A stretch of DNA of 64,000 bases from Trichobilharzia regenti (lineage: Eukaryota; Platyhelminthes; Trematoda; Strigeidida; Schistosomatidae): the NCBI GenBank assembly GCA_944472135.2, contig OX235270.1, positions 138,647,632-138,711,631 on the forward strand, in the 5' to 3' direction. This document shows, piece by piece, positions 1 through 12,149 of this stretch; position 1 is the first letter of the stretch; the number at the start of each line of letters is the position of its first letter. The position numbers were made by a program, and so were the translations under genes. The notes under the pieces are model-generated. The model made no database searches and was not told the DNA's origin. It saw only the letters and a program-made list of their open reading frames with translations.

Positions 1-124
1 GAAATAGGTGTGAAGTCCCACTGGATACTCTAGAAGACAAAAGGATATCAACAGCTCAGTTGAACTTAAATTACTTGAAACTATATATGATGCTCATAGC
101 AGAAATTACACTCAAAATTATCGT

Positions 125-226
125 TTTAATAGTAGCTTAGTAGTGACGCCTTTGATTGCAGCTCTGGGAGACGTGGGTTCAAATCACCGAAGAGACATCA
201 AGTCTTCTGAGGTTGCAAAAATATGG
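125..226 (+). repeat. SINE-like repeat, family X (partial)
   Basis: A tRNA-like head (tagcttagtagtgacg) is followed by a B-box-like gtgggttcaaatcac and then a body resembling the copy at 40.7 kb. Both carry a caggtt/gggttc-type B box followed by a gaagagacat or gaagcgacat word. It opens an accidental 120-codon frame at 156-518 that I do not regard as a gene. Confidence 0.45.
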
Positions 227-770
227 CTTGAAAATGAGTGTCATAAATTCGAAACATAGGTTAAGGGTGTCTTGTGACTTCTTTCAACCGTCAAACATTG
301 ATTTTAATAAACTTCTCCAGTGGTTAAGAACTGACTCTGCACTCGAAAAGACCCAACCTATAATTTACACACTGGGAAGTTCCACATGGCGCTCTCTGTA
401 CTTTCTGTCTTATCTCCAACTTTTCTTTGTGTGGACAATACCCAATTCAAATATACTACCAAATTATATATATGCATATATGGCGCCTTATTTAGATTCC
501 ATTTCGAATGTTCTCTAACAGATTATTGAATAAGTTTATAAATATCAAGATCACAGACAAGAATTTCCAAGAATAATTTCTATGCCGAATTTCTCTGTGT
601 GAGGGTAAACCACAGCTTCTTTAGCAGAATTCCTCAAATTTCCAGGTGACATTCTCAAGGTTTATCAATTTAGTGAATATACGACAGTGTGACTTCATCT
701 AAATCTAAAATTTAGTTGTTTATAGTTGTTTTGGATGACTAGTCTGAAAGTTATTATTATTATCATTATT

Positions 771-1011
771 TGAACACTAGTTAGTAACGAGTAACATGCG
801 TCGAGTCCTTTGTTTGATGTTGACCGGCACGAAACCTAGGTTCAAGGCTTCCTGCTAATTGCCCACAAACATCTAATAACAACGACTCAGAATACACCTT
901 GATAGCGACCCATTTAGCATGGTACCCCTATAGCGAACTCGACTCAGAGAATTCACTCTGCACCTAATAAAAGACGATATACTTGATACTAGTTACTAAC
1001 TAGTGTTCATT
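771..1011. repeat. Short dispersed repeat bounded by an 18-bp inverted repeat
   Basis: tgaacactagttagtaac at the left is exactly complementary to gttactaactagtgttca at the right, about 220 bp apart. The interior holds words shared with the family X repeat at 40.7 kb (gtcctttgtttg, acgaaacc, aaggcttc and a gccaattgc-like word). It could be a family X copy whose ends happen to be palindromic, or a small foldback element. Confidence 0.5.
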
Positions 1012-1624
1012 CAAAACAAAGCGAGGCATACGTGCTGATTTACAAAGGGTTTAGATGCTTAGTTAAACTCTGATGGGGCTATGACTGACTGCCCTACGCA
1101 TTCGATTTTCTTAATGCTGTCTCATGGTTTAGAATCCAACTACACCTAACGGGTTATAGACGCTCAATGGGAATCACTAACCCTAACAAAATTGGTGTGG
1201 ATCATTACCAGTAGCATGGAGATGCAAGTGGCTGTTAAATCACTTCCACTTGTTAAGGTTTTGTGCATACTTTGTACGCTGCAAAGCACTGATTCACCAT
1301 TTTTTCTTAAGATCAAGAAGCATTATTCAACCGTTCCATCCTAATCTCAACTTCCTTAAAAATCCTTGCTTATAGCACAATAGAGACTTTATTTCAATAT
1401 CTCTAGGTATATTTGCAACTTCATTGTCATTCACTTCTGGAGTCTGAATCCAGTAACTAACCTCCAGCTAAATTCTCTCAAATATCATCGATGTACATAA
1501 GTCGTCTTGTCCCAATTAGCTGATTCCGTAAGTGACGCCTTTACTCTGTGACCTTTAGCAGAATACCTCAGATTCATTTATTTTCCAGCAATTAATAACT
1601 GCTTAATTAGATAGTTTGTATATA
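1012..1624. other. No recognisable feature
   Basis: AT-rich sequence with no supported exon, repeat head or retroelement frame. I see nothing to annotate here. Confidence 0.5.
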
Positions 1625-2450
1625 AAATATTATTATTATTCCATTGAAGTCTGAATGGAATATGGGGATTCAGCAGTCTTATTCAGATGGCTTGACGATT
1701 GTCCATTGACCCACCATCTCCTGCTCACATGATCTCCTCCATCTCACCCACAGACCCATACCAAACTCGTCAATAACCACTCGGATTCCACTAGAGTAGT
1801 CGCCTCGTACGTGAAGTCACTCAACAGTTTACTCAGTCTCTCTCCAGTCCCTCTGCATTTCCTGCGGAATATTTGTCGAGCAATACGTTCCTCGTTATTG
1901 CGTTCACAAAGTCACTTGTTGTTTATTCGTTCTGACTAGCTAACTACATGATCTTCAGTATGCAGACAACCACCGAAGGCTATTGTTGATAAAAATCTAC
2001 AGTAAACTATTGGAAATGCTTCTCGTGATAAACGCGCCAATCTTCTCTTCCACATAGAAGAACTGAGTGATTTAACATTGGCATCAAAAAACTAAAATGT
2101 CGTTCTTCATGCTGCGGTGGAGTGCAGGAGATTTCCAAACTGATTTCAGAGTTATGTAGGTCTGACTTACCTTTCCCGATTCTGACTTAATTTCACATCC
2201 ATGGAGCGTCATTGCAGTTGGACAGATTCTGTCTAGATAAGTGAAGGGAGTGACCCCATTCAAATTTATTCCCTTAATGCTGATTAGTGTTTGTGGTTGT
2301 TGTTGTTGGCTGTTTGTCCTCATCACCGCCACCTTCTCTGTGTTCACTTAAACTCCTGTCTTTACTGCCTGCCTCCTTTAAAAAACTTGTTTGTTTTCAT
2401 CTGTAAGTCTTCAAGGTTTTTTTTGTGCTGAGAGCTATCTGCAACCCGAA
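1625..2450 (-). mobile_element. Decayed RTE-type LINE, group B, 3' part
   Basis: Minus-strand frame 2084-2347 reads NTEKVAVMRTNSQQQ and then a decayed TYLDRICPT (FTYLGSI-like) block followed by SQTYITLKSVWKSPALH. These are the segments just after the YADD motif of an RTE reverse transcriptase. The same blocks recur at 7.0 kb, 9.5 kb and 38.2 kb. Downstream on the minus strand the frame is broken, and the copy ends near an ATT-rich tail at about 1630. It lacks the endonuclease and the catalytic RT core, so it is a dead fragment. Confidence 0.75.
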
Positions 2451-3329
2451 ATTTTAGACAATTCACGTTCCGAATCAAAGTTACGAGAAAAACAATAGCA
2501 AAGCTTTACCTTGAGAAAATCATCAGCCAATCACAGAGCAGTTAAAGTGTGGAAATATGATTCACAGATATACGGCTTGATTTTCTGAGAAACGGCCGCA
2601 AAGAGATAACAGAATAACCTACAGAAAGAAAACAACCAATCAGGAAAGGTTGCTTCTCCACCGATAATAATGCACATAAACACCTCTTGATTTTCTCAAT
2701 ACACTATCTGTAGCCTGTCCCTTATCTTCTGTCGTAACAGTATGACATTAAATATATATCTTCCACAAAATCGAGTTTCCCTAGAGTCTTCTTTTAAGTC
2801 CAATGTATTTCTGTCTTATATAATATAGTGGACTGAAGTTTTTTTTTTATCGCATACTGAAGTCACTCACAACAGTTAGTCAGGAATTTAATCAACTTAT
2901 GCTTAAATGGCAGTAAATGCAGCTAAATGAAGGAGCATCTTATCTGTAGATAAACTGTCATCTGTCGCACGCAGTACAGTAACAACACAAAATCACACAC
3001 AGCAATGTGTCCACCTAGGTTACCCTCAAATCATTCACTACGGTATAGGAAAAAAATCAGCGAAAACGTAAATAAGCAAACAAACAGAGACGTCGTCAAC
3101 ACAGTAACCAGTATTGCTGTGTAATGTTTCAAGTTGCTACATCCTGTCTACACCTACCCATCAAGGTAGAAGTAAGGATCAAACAATCAAACTTTATCAA
3201 ACAGAGAAAATTAATAAAAATTGCAAACACAAATTAAAATGTGATTATACACAGGAAGATCGAATAAAAGAAAACACGGTAGGATCATAATTACTGAGAA
3301 AATTGACTTTTTGTGCAGTTAGGGATTAA
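2451..3329. other. No recognisable gene
   Basis: AT-rich sequence with several homopolymer runs. No frame, tRNA-like head or retroelement motif can be supported. Confidence 0.5.
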
Positions 3330-3530
3330 AAAAGTAGTAATAACAAAATAGGCAGGATGCAGAAACAGAAACGCCGTACATTCTCTTCTCTTAAGGATCC
3401 TGAAGATATATACCGAGGAGTCTATCGAAGAAGAACTGCAAAATCTCCAAAGAATTTTGATGAGAAATGGATTCCCACCCAGATTCATAGACAAGAATCT
3501 AAAACCAAAGATTACTTCTGAATAGGTTCA
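3330..3530 (+). mobile_element. Penelope-like element fragment (RT C-terminal region)
   Basis: One plus-strand frame reads SIEEELQNLQRILMRNGFPP, continuing RFIDKNLKPK. This matches in layout the block between the RT and GIY-YIG domains of the PLE at 35.0 kb ([20 protein letters not shown], then PETFIKKH). It is only about 60 codons and is flanked by unrelated sequence, so it is a remnant. Confidence 0.65.
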
Positions 3531-3575
3531 GAAATGAATGGTCTGTACATTAATATGCATCCAAAATGGACTCCT

Positions 3576-5147
3576 GTATGATAGAGAAGATTTGTAGCTA
3601 AGGTGGATAATTTTGATGTGGTTTTGTTCTCTGAGCTGGATGGTTAGTTTGCGAAGCTTTCATCACCCTACTGGGTGACATCTTCAGCGCATACTTCAAT
3701 TTGAAGCGAGATTTTAGATTTCTCCACGAGTTTATTAATCATCTCTCCTGATCGGTGACCTTGGACGTGATTGGTTGTTTATGTGTGTTTTCACACCTTC
3801 TAGGTTACTTGTATTGGAATTCATTGTTTCTCTGACTTGAACTTTGACCCTTTGTGTGTGAAGTTTCTTTCTTATCGGTTGATAAATTTTGTCTATCTCG
3901 ATGTGTCTATTGATTGATGATTCACTGGAATGCCAAGCTTCTAAAAATTCTCTAGCATTCCTGTTATTTCCTTTGTCTAATATTTGAACGTTGTCCCAGT
4001 CGAATTGATGTCCGTGGTTGTCTGTGTGTAGTGAAATGAGCTTATGTTCGTGGATACGAAGACGAAGGGGACGTCCATTTTGGCCAATGTAGTGTTTTTC
4101 GCAGTTGTTACAATTTATTTTGTAGATTATGTTGGTTTTGTCTTCTTTCGCTGTTGAGTCTTTTGGTTGACATAGAACTGAGTGAAGTGACTTTGTTGGC
4201 TTCTTTATGACGTTGATTCCTAAAGGTTTGAAGAGTCCTGTGGTGATTTCTGAGATATCCTTTATATATTGAAAGACGATTTTCGTTGTTCTTTCCTTGG
4301 TAACTTTTGCTTTGATAGGTTGGCTTTATGAAATTCCGTGGATATCCATTTTTTTGGAAGACGTCTTCAATTTTCCTTAAGGTTGGAGTGCTGCAGTGAG
4401 TCCTTGCCCTCTTGAATAGTGTTTGTATGCAATCCCTTCTGGCTGTTAATGGATCGTTGCTGTTGTAATTCAGTATTTGGTCTGTGTGCGCTGATTTCCT
4501 ATAAACTTGAGTTTCTAATTCTCCTGTAGTTGTTCGCTTGACTAAGACGTCCAAAAATGGGATTTGATTCTCGGATTCCTCTTCTCTTGTGAATTTGATG
4601 TCGTTGAAGACGTTGTTTATTAAGTTGTGAGTTTTATCTAACTCGTTTCTTTTGATTTTTACAAAAGTGTCGTCGACGTAGCGTATCCAAATCTTGGGTT
4701 TGATCTTTGTTAGAATTATGTTTTCGAGTCTTTGCATCACTGCTTCTGCAATCAAACCTGATATTGGCGATCCCATGGGTGTTCCTTTGACTTGTTCATA
4801 TATTTGGCCGTTGAATTGGAAGTACTTTGTTAGGCATAGGTTTATGCATTCCATACAGCTTGTGTGTTGCATTTTTGATTGTTGTGGAAGTTGTTCGTCG
4901 TTGCTAAGTAATTTCTCCATGGTTTCTTTGGCTAGCTTTTGTCCGACTGAGGTATATAATGCTGTGACGTCGAAGGATATCATTATTTCTTGTTCATCTA
5001 TTTGAATGCCTCTGATTTTCTCTAGGAATTGGATAGCAGAGTTGATAGAGTGATCACAAGATTCCGTTAGGTGTTTTAATTTTCTGTATAATTCTTTGGA
5101 TAAATTATATGTTGGAGTTCCTGGGAGTGATACAGTTGGTCGTATAT
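3576..5147 (-). mobile_element. Penelope-like element, family 1, 5'-truncated copy
   Basis: The minus frame ending at 4108 carries PLE reverse-transcriptase blocks in order: ISFDVTALYTSV, QVKGTPMGSPISGLIAEAV, IWIRYVDDTFVKI (catalytic YVDD) and IPFLDVLVKR, then the connector CIQTLFKRARTHC. The following region (about 3800-4110) decays to other frames but keeps the GIY-YIG-like stretch ending in HYIGQNGRPLRLRIH. The 5' end is lost inside the RT, upstream of PTYNLSKELYRK. The 3' end at about 3576 carries the family terminus gatagagaagatttgtagct and the hairpin at 3651-3694. It is not functional: the N-terminal RT is missing and the frame shifts at about 4330. Confidence 0.88.
3651..3694 (-). ncRNA. 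PLE 3'-terminal hairpin with hammerhead-like core
   Basis: Read on the minus strand: gcgCTGAAGA, an extra t, then the stem gtcaccc/gggtgat with loop agta, then GAAAGC. The layout resembles hammerhead CUGANGA-stem II-GAAA. A stem III with a cleavage triplet is not evident (GAAAGC ttc GC is followed by AAAC, not UH), so catalysis is doubtful. The same hairpin recurs at 16418-16460 and 26901-26944. Confidence 0.45.
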
Positions 5148-5825
5148 ATCTTCCAGGAAGAATACTGATGTAAAGCTGTGATAAGTAGTTGGAGGGAGAC
5201 AAGACAAGGAACTAAAAACACTTATGAATACTTGTCTTTTTTTCTGCTTATGTTTGCTTATTAACTCATCTTCTTAGTGTAAATGTAATTACATAGCGAG
5301 TAACAAGAGATTCATTATATCTTAACCAAAATTGTGTATAATATGCATGATAGCTAGATCGATTGATTTATTGACTGATTGATTGATTGACTGGTGGAAT
5401 GTTTTATTGAAGTTTCACAGAACTACAAAGAAATTCTTCTAAATTTTTCGCTTATGGAAAATGCGCACCTGAAACTCTGATACCAACAAGTATAAAACGG
5501 AAGTCAACATTTGATGAATAGCATCATTGTCCAATCAAATGATTAACCTTGTTGGTGGTAACCTTAATTTATTTTGAAAATGTTAATTTTTTTGCGCAGG
5601 TCACATTGTAAGATCCATATGGCAGCTCATATGACTCTTTCCAGTGGAACACTAAAACGTGATTGAACTTATCGAAAGTATATGTAGAATTTTTTTAAGT
5701 CTGGGTCAAATTTAATACTAATAATGCTCTTAGTCTATGCAGTCTAGTGTTAGTTACAGAAATATGCTCATACAGAAGTGAATAATTCGTCTGCAATTGA
5801 CTGGTTTTATGGCAATTTTAATCAT
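5148..5825. other. No recognisable gene
   Basis: AT-rich sequence between the PLE copy and a foldback repeat. A short gattgattgatt run lies near 5360. Nothing else is supported. Confidence 0.5.
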
Positions 5826-6133
5826 TTGGATAGCCTTATTAGAAGACGGAGATTATCTGAAAAATGCGATGTATTTGCGCTATACATTTCAAACAATCTG
5901 ATCACTCACACATTTACTTGTCAAGTCGATATATATGAAAAAGTTAATTTAGACAAAGTGACAAGAAAAGGATTTAAGGATGATTAATACAAACGTTTGG
6001 TAATCCAATCAAATAAGGATTACCAAAGTAGGTTAAGAGTAATAATAAACTGTTTTTGATCAGATTGTTCGCAATGTATAGCGCAAATACACACCATTTT
6101 TCAGATAATCTCCGTCTTCTAATAACGCTATCC
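5826..6133. repeat. Imperfect inverted repeat (foldback), arms about 80 bp
   Basis: Left arm 5826-5904 (tggatagccttattagaaga onward) is nearly complementary to right arm 6054-6133 (ending ctaataacgctatcca). They differ by a few small indels. The 149-bp spacer contains a smaller inverted pair (tggtaatcc/ggattacca). The 69-codon frame at 5778-5987 lies across the left arm and is probably accidental. The arms may be inverted terminal repeats of a lost element, possibly PLE-type. Confidence 0.75.
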
Positions 6134-6689
6134 AGATTTATACAAGGGACTAATTGTTTTAAATTTTAATAATGTCTTGAAGTTAGCTGGTAGAATACTG
6201 AATTGCATCTCATTATGCTTTGATATTTTGCCTTCACAGCTATGTCATTTGACGTAGCACTGACCAAGAGAAAATGTCATTTGAATTGGAAATTCTGGAA
6301 GGATTTAATTAAATTGTGGAACAATTCATGTGATACAGCGGTTACGACCAATAGCTGACTCGTTATGGATTGAACCCGGGGAACCTATCCCTACATCCTA
6401 CTGTATAGCTCCAAAGACAGAAACAAGACAGTTATTCGTCGTTAGACCTATGTGTAGTTGTATTCAACAATAACGACACCAAGAGCTCAAAATTACCTCA
6501 GCAGTGCATTCAGGCCACTATACAGTCCAGTCCAAGTACGAAACGAGTACTTAGAATCAAAGTAGAATATTTCCAACAAGGTGACATCAAAACGTCTGTC
6601 TACAAGAATCACACACCAGCGATTCCCGCGGACGATTCAAAGTCATAATTACCTTCATTTACTTAAACGAATTCAAATCATATGACAAA

Positions 6690-7800
6690 ACATTATCAAT
6701 GTATCCTAAATCCATAAGCGGAAGCGTCAGAGTTGGAGAGCAAACAGGAATAGAGACAAATAACAAGGATCTTATCAGCATATGCTAACTTACGGAATCC
6801 TTCGAAGTGGAGACGGGAGTAAGGCAAGGCTGCCTACTACCGCCAATGATTTTCCTGATTGCAGTAGTTTGGATAATACGACAGACAGACAGCGGGCAAC
6901 AAGGAGACAGGCATAACATGGACCCTCACGAAAAACTTGGAGGATCTGGACTTCGCCGATGACGATATATGTCTGATTTCCCACAAAGTGGACGATATGC
7001 AAGTGAAAAGCAACAAGTTGGCAGAAGAAGCATCAAAAATAGCACTTCAGGTGAACATAGAGAAAACAGAGGTGATGAAGATTCCTGGTCAACACCACCA
7101 ACAACAACAGACAACAATCAGCCAGCACAAATGGGAGGAACCTGAAAGAAACAACCTCCTTTACCTACCCACCTACATGGGAAGCATCGTTTCAACTACA
7201 GGTGGACGGAACTGAAGAGGATATCAAAGCGAGGATCGGAAAAGCAAGACAAGCTTTCATTACTCTCAAGTCTGTGTAGAGGTCAACAGCACAACAAGCA
7301 TGAAAAATAAGATCCGGATTTTCAACTCCAATGTGAAGGCAGTGCTGCTCACCATGCAGATCAGAAACTTGGCCAGCGTGTCATAAAGAGCATCTCAAAC
7401 AAACTTCAGACTTTCATTTACAGTTGTCTTCGCTCAATACTCAAGATCAGATGGCCGGTCAGAATAGATTAGCAACAGGGATCTCTGGGAATGAGCGAAC
7501 CAACCAGGAACCGACTGTGAAACAAATAGGCAGGACGAAATGAAGATGGATTGGCCGTAAGCTGAAGAAACCATCAAGTGACATCACTAGACAAGCCATA
7601 GCTCTAGTGGAACCTGAAAGGCAAGCGGCGAGTTGGTCATCCAAGGGTGACTTGGAGGAGTTCATGTGAAGAGGAGATGAAAGCATGTGGGCAGACTTGG
7701 AGCCAGGTGAAAACTCTAGCCGAGAACCGAACGCAATGGAGACACATGGCTGAAGCCCTATGTTCCCCTGGGACTTAAACGAAATAATAATAATAATATC
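6690..7800 (+). mobile_element. Decayed RTE-type LINE, group B
   Basis: The frame at 6937-7215 contains LDFADDDICLISHKVDDMQV, a damaged form of the RT catalytic block (FADD with an extra D), followed by [19 protein letters not shown]. Further blocks appear out of frame: YMGSIVSTTGG, ITLKSV and a C-terminal stretch ending RTQWRHMAEALCSPGT. The 3' end (gaagccctatgttccc, then aataataataata) defines the group B tail. Many frameshifts and stops are present and the endonuclease half is missing. Confidence 0.8.
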
Positions 7801-8644
7801 AGCATATGATGTATAAATTTCATTAGAATGATATACAACAGTCTAGGAGAAAAACGTATAATAATTACAAAGTTAGTTTAAACATCCAAATAGGTATAAA
7901 TACTGTGACTGGATCGTTCAGGAGGGATTTTCTAGACAATTATTCCGTTACAACAGCTCTGAGAGGAAAACAAAACACCAGTTTGTCACCGTCTACTACA
8001 TTACGTAAAACACATAGCTATTAAGAACCCTCTAGTAAAAGACTATGCGGACAGACTTTAATTCATCTCATCCGTTATCCGTAAGACAGGCTTAGTTAAT
8101 TGTGTCTAAAACACCGAGGAGTAGCACTAAGTAGTATAACAAAAACCCAAACGATGAAATGAAACAGATAGAAGAAGCGTTAGGGTTAGATTACTATCCT
8201 GTCAAATTCATTAGAAAGATCAGAAAAATTCAAAAGCGAAATAAAAATAACTGTGAAACTAACAATGATAACAATATAAATAAGGAAGAATATAAAGGCA
8301 TCTACTGTTATACCATAAAAGGAGGGGACATCTAAGACCCTATGTAGGATTCTCAATAAAACAGGAACTACAGTGGTATTCAAACCTACAAACTCTCTCA
8401 GAGACAATCTCTGTAGGCTAAAGGACCCTGTTGGTTGGCCGAATTAAACAAAATAGTATAATTCACAAAATACCCTGCAATGACTGTGAGTCAGGTCAAC
8501 TACATTGGTCAAACTAGTAGATGAGGAGTAGTAAGATTTTAAGAATACAAGAATTTGGCTAAGGTAATAAAAATGATTGACACCAAGAAGATAAGTAGTT
8601 TAGAAAAAAACTCAACAGTCATACTCCAAGCATTAACACACCAC

Positions 8645-8697
<53 letters not shown>
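8645..8697. repeat. (AT)n microsatellite
   Basis: About 53 bp of nearly pure AT dinucleotide inside a PLE remnant. Confidence 0.95.
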
Positions 8698-8700
<3 letters not shown>

Positions 8701-8727
8701 GAAAGAAAAAGTTGTGTGAGTAGCTTG

Positions 8728-8768
8728 ATATGATTATGAGCAATGAATTGTGCTCGAAACGTCATCAG
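8728..8768 (+). ncRNA. Degenerate hammerhead-like terminus of a PLE
   Basis: The motif ATGATTA, t, stem GAGC/GCTC with a ten-base loop, then GAAACGTC resembles a hammerhead core (CUGAUGA-stem-GAAAC) with two core bases changed. A second copy of this terminus at about 38000-38100 has lost the GAAACGTCAT block. It is unlikely to be catalytic as it stands. Confidence 0.35.
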
Positions 8769-9299
8769 TAAATATTACTGCACAACACTGTGTGATTTTT
8801 TCCACAACCAAATGCAACTGTGGAGACAGGTTATCAGAGACAATGTTTAAGATATCGGCCATATTTGTGTCACATTTCGTAAACAGGAATTCCATGACAT
8901 TATTTTGTAAAAACTAACAATGCTTAAAAATTGTGGTTCCACGTTTTTAAATGAATATGTTGTTATGAAAGATAATACATTCGGCTTATGTACCTCTGTA
9001 CAGTCGATTTCTGTATCGATATTCGATTGACGGTTTGAGTGTGCCAGAGTACACCACTGATTTTCTCGGTCCAAAACAGGCTAAAAAAGCTTCCGACGCT
9101 TAAATCACTTCGATCTGAGTGGTAAGCAGTACACCTACATGGGAGTGATCTCCAACTACTCAAATTAGTCAGTCAGTAGTATATACTATAGTGTATTTTA
9201 TATATAGTAGAATTTATTAGATCCGATGAGAAAGACTCATATCCTGTATCCAGTGAACTCTGCGCTAACAAGTTACATAATTATTTACTGAAACTTTGA

Positions 9300-10060
9300 A
9301 CTTCCATTTATGTGATTTTAATGGAGTTGAATAAACGACTTTTGAGTAGAAGATGCCGTAAAGACAGAAGTTCAAGTGAACACAGAGAAGATGGTGGTGA
9401 TGAAGGCGAATAACCAACCAAAAACAAACACTAAACCCTACCAAGGGGATGAATTTGAATGAGGACACTTCCTTCACTTATCTAGACAGAATCTGTTCAC
9501 CTACAAGGGCGATCCACGGATGACGATGTGAAAATAAGCCAGAATCGGGAAAGGTGAGTCAGACCTACATAACTCTGAAATCGGTTTGGAAATCTCCTGA
9601 ACTCCACCTCAGCTTGAAGAACCATATTCAGAATTTCGACTCCAATGTTAAGTCAGTCAGTTCTCGTATGTGGGTGAGAAGATTGGCGCGTTTGCAACGA
9701 GAAGCATTTCCAACGGGCTGCTTTAGACTTTTATTAAAATTGCCTTCGGTGGTTGGCTGCTTACTGAAGATCACGTGGTGACTGGCCATAGAGAATTAGC
9801 AACGAGTAAGTCTGTGAATGAAATAATGAAGAACATAATGCTCAACATATATGACAAAGAACATGGGTACGGATCAGGGCCACACTGAGGGGACCGTGTG
9901 GTTAAATTGCTCGCCCGGCTATCACACGAGTAGAACTCGACAGGTGAGGTGGAGGATATCATGTTAAGATGAGAAGTTAGCTCACCGGACAATCGTCAAG
10001 GCACCTGAATAAAACTGTAGAGAAGTGGGAGGGATGGAGACGTTATTTTGACACCCCCCC
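9300..10060 (+). mobile_element. Decayed RTE-type LINE, group B
   Basis: Out-of-frame remnants follow the order of the 1.6-2.4 kb copy: a vntekmvvm-like block near 9375, FTYLDRI-like near 9473, then MSQTYITLKSVWKSPELHLS (9554-9613). Near 9960 the words ggacaatcgtcaaggcacct and tgaataaaactg match the end of the copy at 1.7 kb on the other strand. It is dead and 5'-truncated. Confidence 0.7.
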
Positions 10061-10779
10061 CTACATTCACTTAGAATTTATACTTGCTTCGATGCTGGTT
10101 AAGAGTGGCTATAATCACTGAAGCTTGGTAAGCCAACAAACCAGAAAAGAGAAGCCAGTGATTGGCCAACAATTGAAACAACTTTTCGGTAGTGTTTATA
10201 ATTCATACATTTTGGGACGGTATGCATTGTGATTGATTCCAGCGTAGATTTCGCTGTGAACGGACATCATTTTGGTAAACATCAAAAACCATAGAACACT
10301 GAACTTCTGTTTCATTCTTCAGGATTTCTCATCCTTGACTGTGTCAGTGAGCAAAGACAGGACACGAGACAAGCACGCTGACTATCCAACTACAAGGTCA
10401 AAACCCAGTGATCAACGAGTTCGAACTTTTATCAATTCATGAAATAGCACCACCAACATCCAGTGCCATTGGCTGTCTTCCATCTATATAACTGGCTTGG
10501 TGGACCCTGCGAATCACAACTTCTCAATGGAATTCCATCCTGTAGTGATTCATTAGTGAAAAATTAGTTCGTAGTAATTTATTTATTTATAGGCAGATTT
10601 CTACTGAGTTAAATCTTCTGATGATCAGACTGCCTCCTTGCCAGCTACTTCGTTATCGGAATGTTCCAAAGTGAACACCATTTAGTCAGACGTAAGCTAG
10701 TGATCCAAGCTAAATGGTACATCGATTAATTGACCTACATATCACACAACCAATTTCACCTTCAGGCATAAACATGATT
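10061..10779. other. No recognisable gene
   Basis: Includes a C-run (ccccccc near 10064) and otherwise unremarkable AT-rich sequence. No exon or element supported. Confidence 0.45.
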
Positions 10780-11572
10780 TACAGTGAACCTGCTCGTTTA
10801 CGTGGTGCTTGTAGCATAAAGGGCATTGAAATAGAAACTAAGTCAAGCATAAAGTAACATGGAATGGTTCCTTCCTCTGACCATTCAGCGTCGTCCCATA
10901 TCTCGTTGATTCCTAAGTAAATGTTCCATCTTATCTTATACATCAAGAAGTTAGAACAATCTAAAATCACTCAACTTCTACCTTTACAGCTTGTTATCTC
11001 TTGGATCAACTAACTCCACTATTGTAGTCAAGTGACAAACGAACGCGCCTGAGAAATGGGCTAAATCCATATTGTCTAACTCTCGACACCCACTTTGTTC
11101 ATTCCTCTTCTCTTACATTTAATCAGGTAGCACTAGAAGTCATTATAAAAGATTGTATACTCTCACAATTAAGTACAAAACTCAACGATATCCCATTCGG
11201 TCCGCATTCTGTTTGACAGAGATAGTTTTAAGAGTGATATCCATAGCTTGCTGTGTAATTAGCAAAATAAATGACTCTTTATTCTTCTCCTATTTGTTAT
11301 TTATGGTTACACTATTTCAGTTATCTTATAATTCCAGTTATTAACATAAATATCATTACTAGTGCCATTATTTCACACTTTTTGTACATTTTTGACTTCA
11401 CTGTTACTGCTAATACCGAAAAGTCACCATTTACTATCAATTTTGGTTACCTATACCCTGACATATATACAGTGTTTGCTTTTGATGTCATTGAGTAAAT
11501 TAGTTGCAATATTCTATCAAATGCGGAGAATCTCAGGCTGTTACATAAGCACTGTTTTAGAATAAAACGAAT
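10780..11572 (+). mobile_element. Decayed CR1-type LINE, 3' part
   Basis: Broken plus frames read [14 protein letters not shown] and KKLEQSKITQLL, which correspond to [20 protein letters not shown] and [12 protein letters not shown] in the better preserved CR1 at 49.8-50.0 kb. The 3' end near 11500-11570 (gttgcaatattctatcaaatgcggagaat, read in pieces, then gcactgttttagaataaa) matches the CR1 3' terminus at 50.65-50.72 kb. Stops and frameshifts are throughout. Confidence 0.7.
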
Positions 11573-12149
11573 GATCAACATTATTCCAATGAAATTAATC
11601 AGAATTCCAATAAACTCAAAGGAATTTTATTATTGATTTTCTCGTCATTAGTGTTCACGTAATGGATGTTCTAATTATGTTATAAACAGTCGTAAACTGT
11701 ATGATCGACAATGTTATGTTTAAAGAGAATGTTCACTGATTAAAGCGGTTCGTGATGATGTAGACATTATAATTCACACTTAGAAGTCATTAGATTTCTA
11801 ACCGACAACTGAATGATCAACAGCTCCACCTTGTTAGCTGAAGGTGGGGTCCCAGGTGAACGCTTCTGAAGGGTTTTGAAGTAGAACTAAGCAACTGTCT
11901 GGTAATCTCGGCCTTTTAATCCTGTCTGAATTCTTAATTTCTTTTATAATGAAAACTTTATTCTTGTCATATGATAGTAATCTTATACTCCTTGAGTATA
12001 ATGATTGGTTGGAAATGTGAGTGCGGTCAAAAACACGGTTATATGACAAACGTTTTCCAGATAAAATGCTTTCTAGTATTGGGCTTTATTAGTCTTTAAG
12101 AAGGATTACCACTTTCACCAAGTCCCAGGCATCTGTCAACAGCGTACAT
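11573..12149. other. No recognisable gene
   Basis: AT-rich sequence. The minus frame at 11834-12049 has no recognisable content. Confidence 0.45.

Larger units (their letters stand above)
8160..8800 (+). mobile_element. Decayed Penelope-like element, 3' part
   Basis: One plus frame reads YYPVKFIRKIRKIQKRNK and then LNKTGTTVVFKPTNSLRDNL, continuing with a GIY-YIG-like HKIPCNDC. This is the usual order connector, KPTNTL-like block, GIY-YIG in PLEs. Stops interrupt the endonuclease. An (AT)n run at 8645-8697 separates the coding remnant from a terminal segment (8711-8800) that recurs at 38.0 kb. Confidence 0.7.

Noticed and set aside
156..518. A 120-codon gene at the window start
   Set aside because: Its first part is a SINE-like repeat head, codon content is unremarkable, and no splice or start context supports it.
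8645..8697. A CRISPR-like or other regular repeat array among the AT tracts
   Set aside because: These are simple dinucleotide microsatellites with no spacers, in a eukaryotic context.
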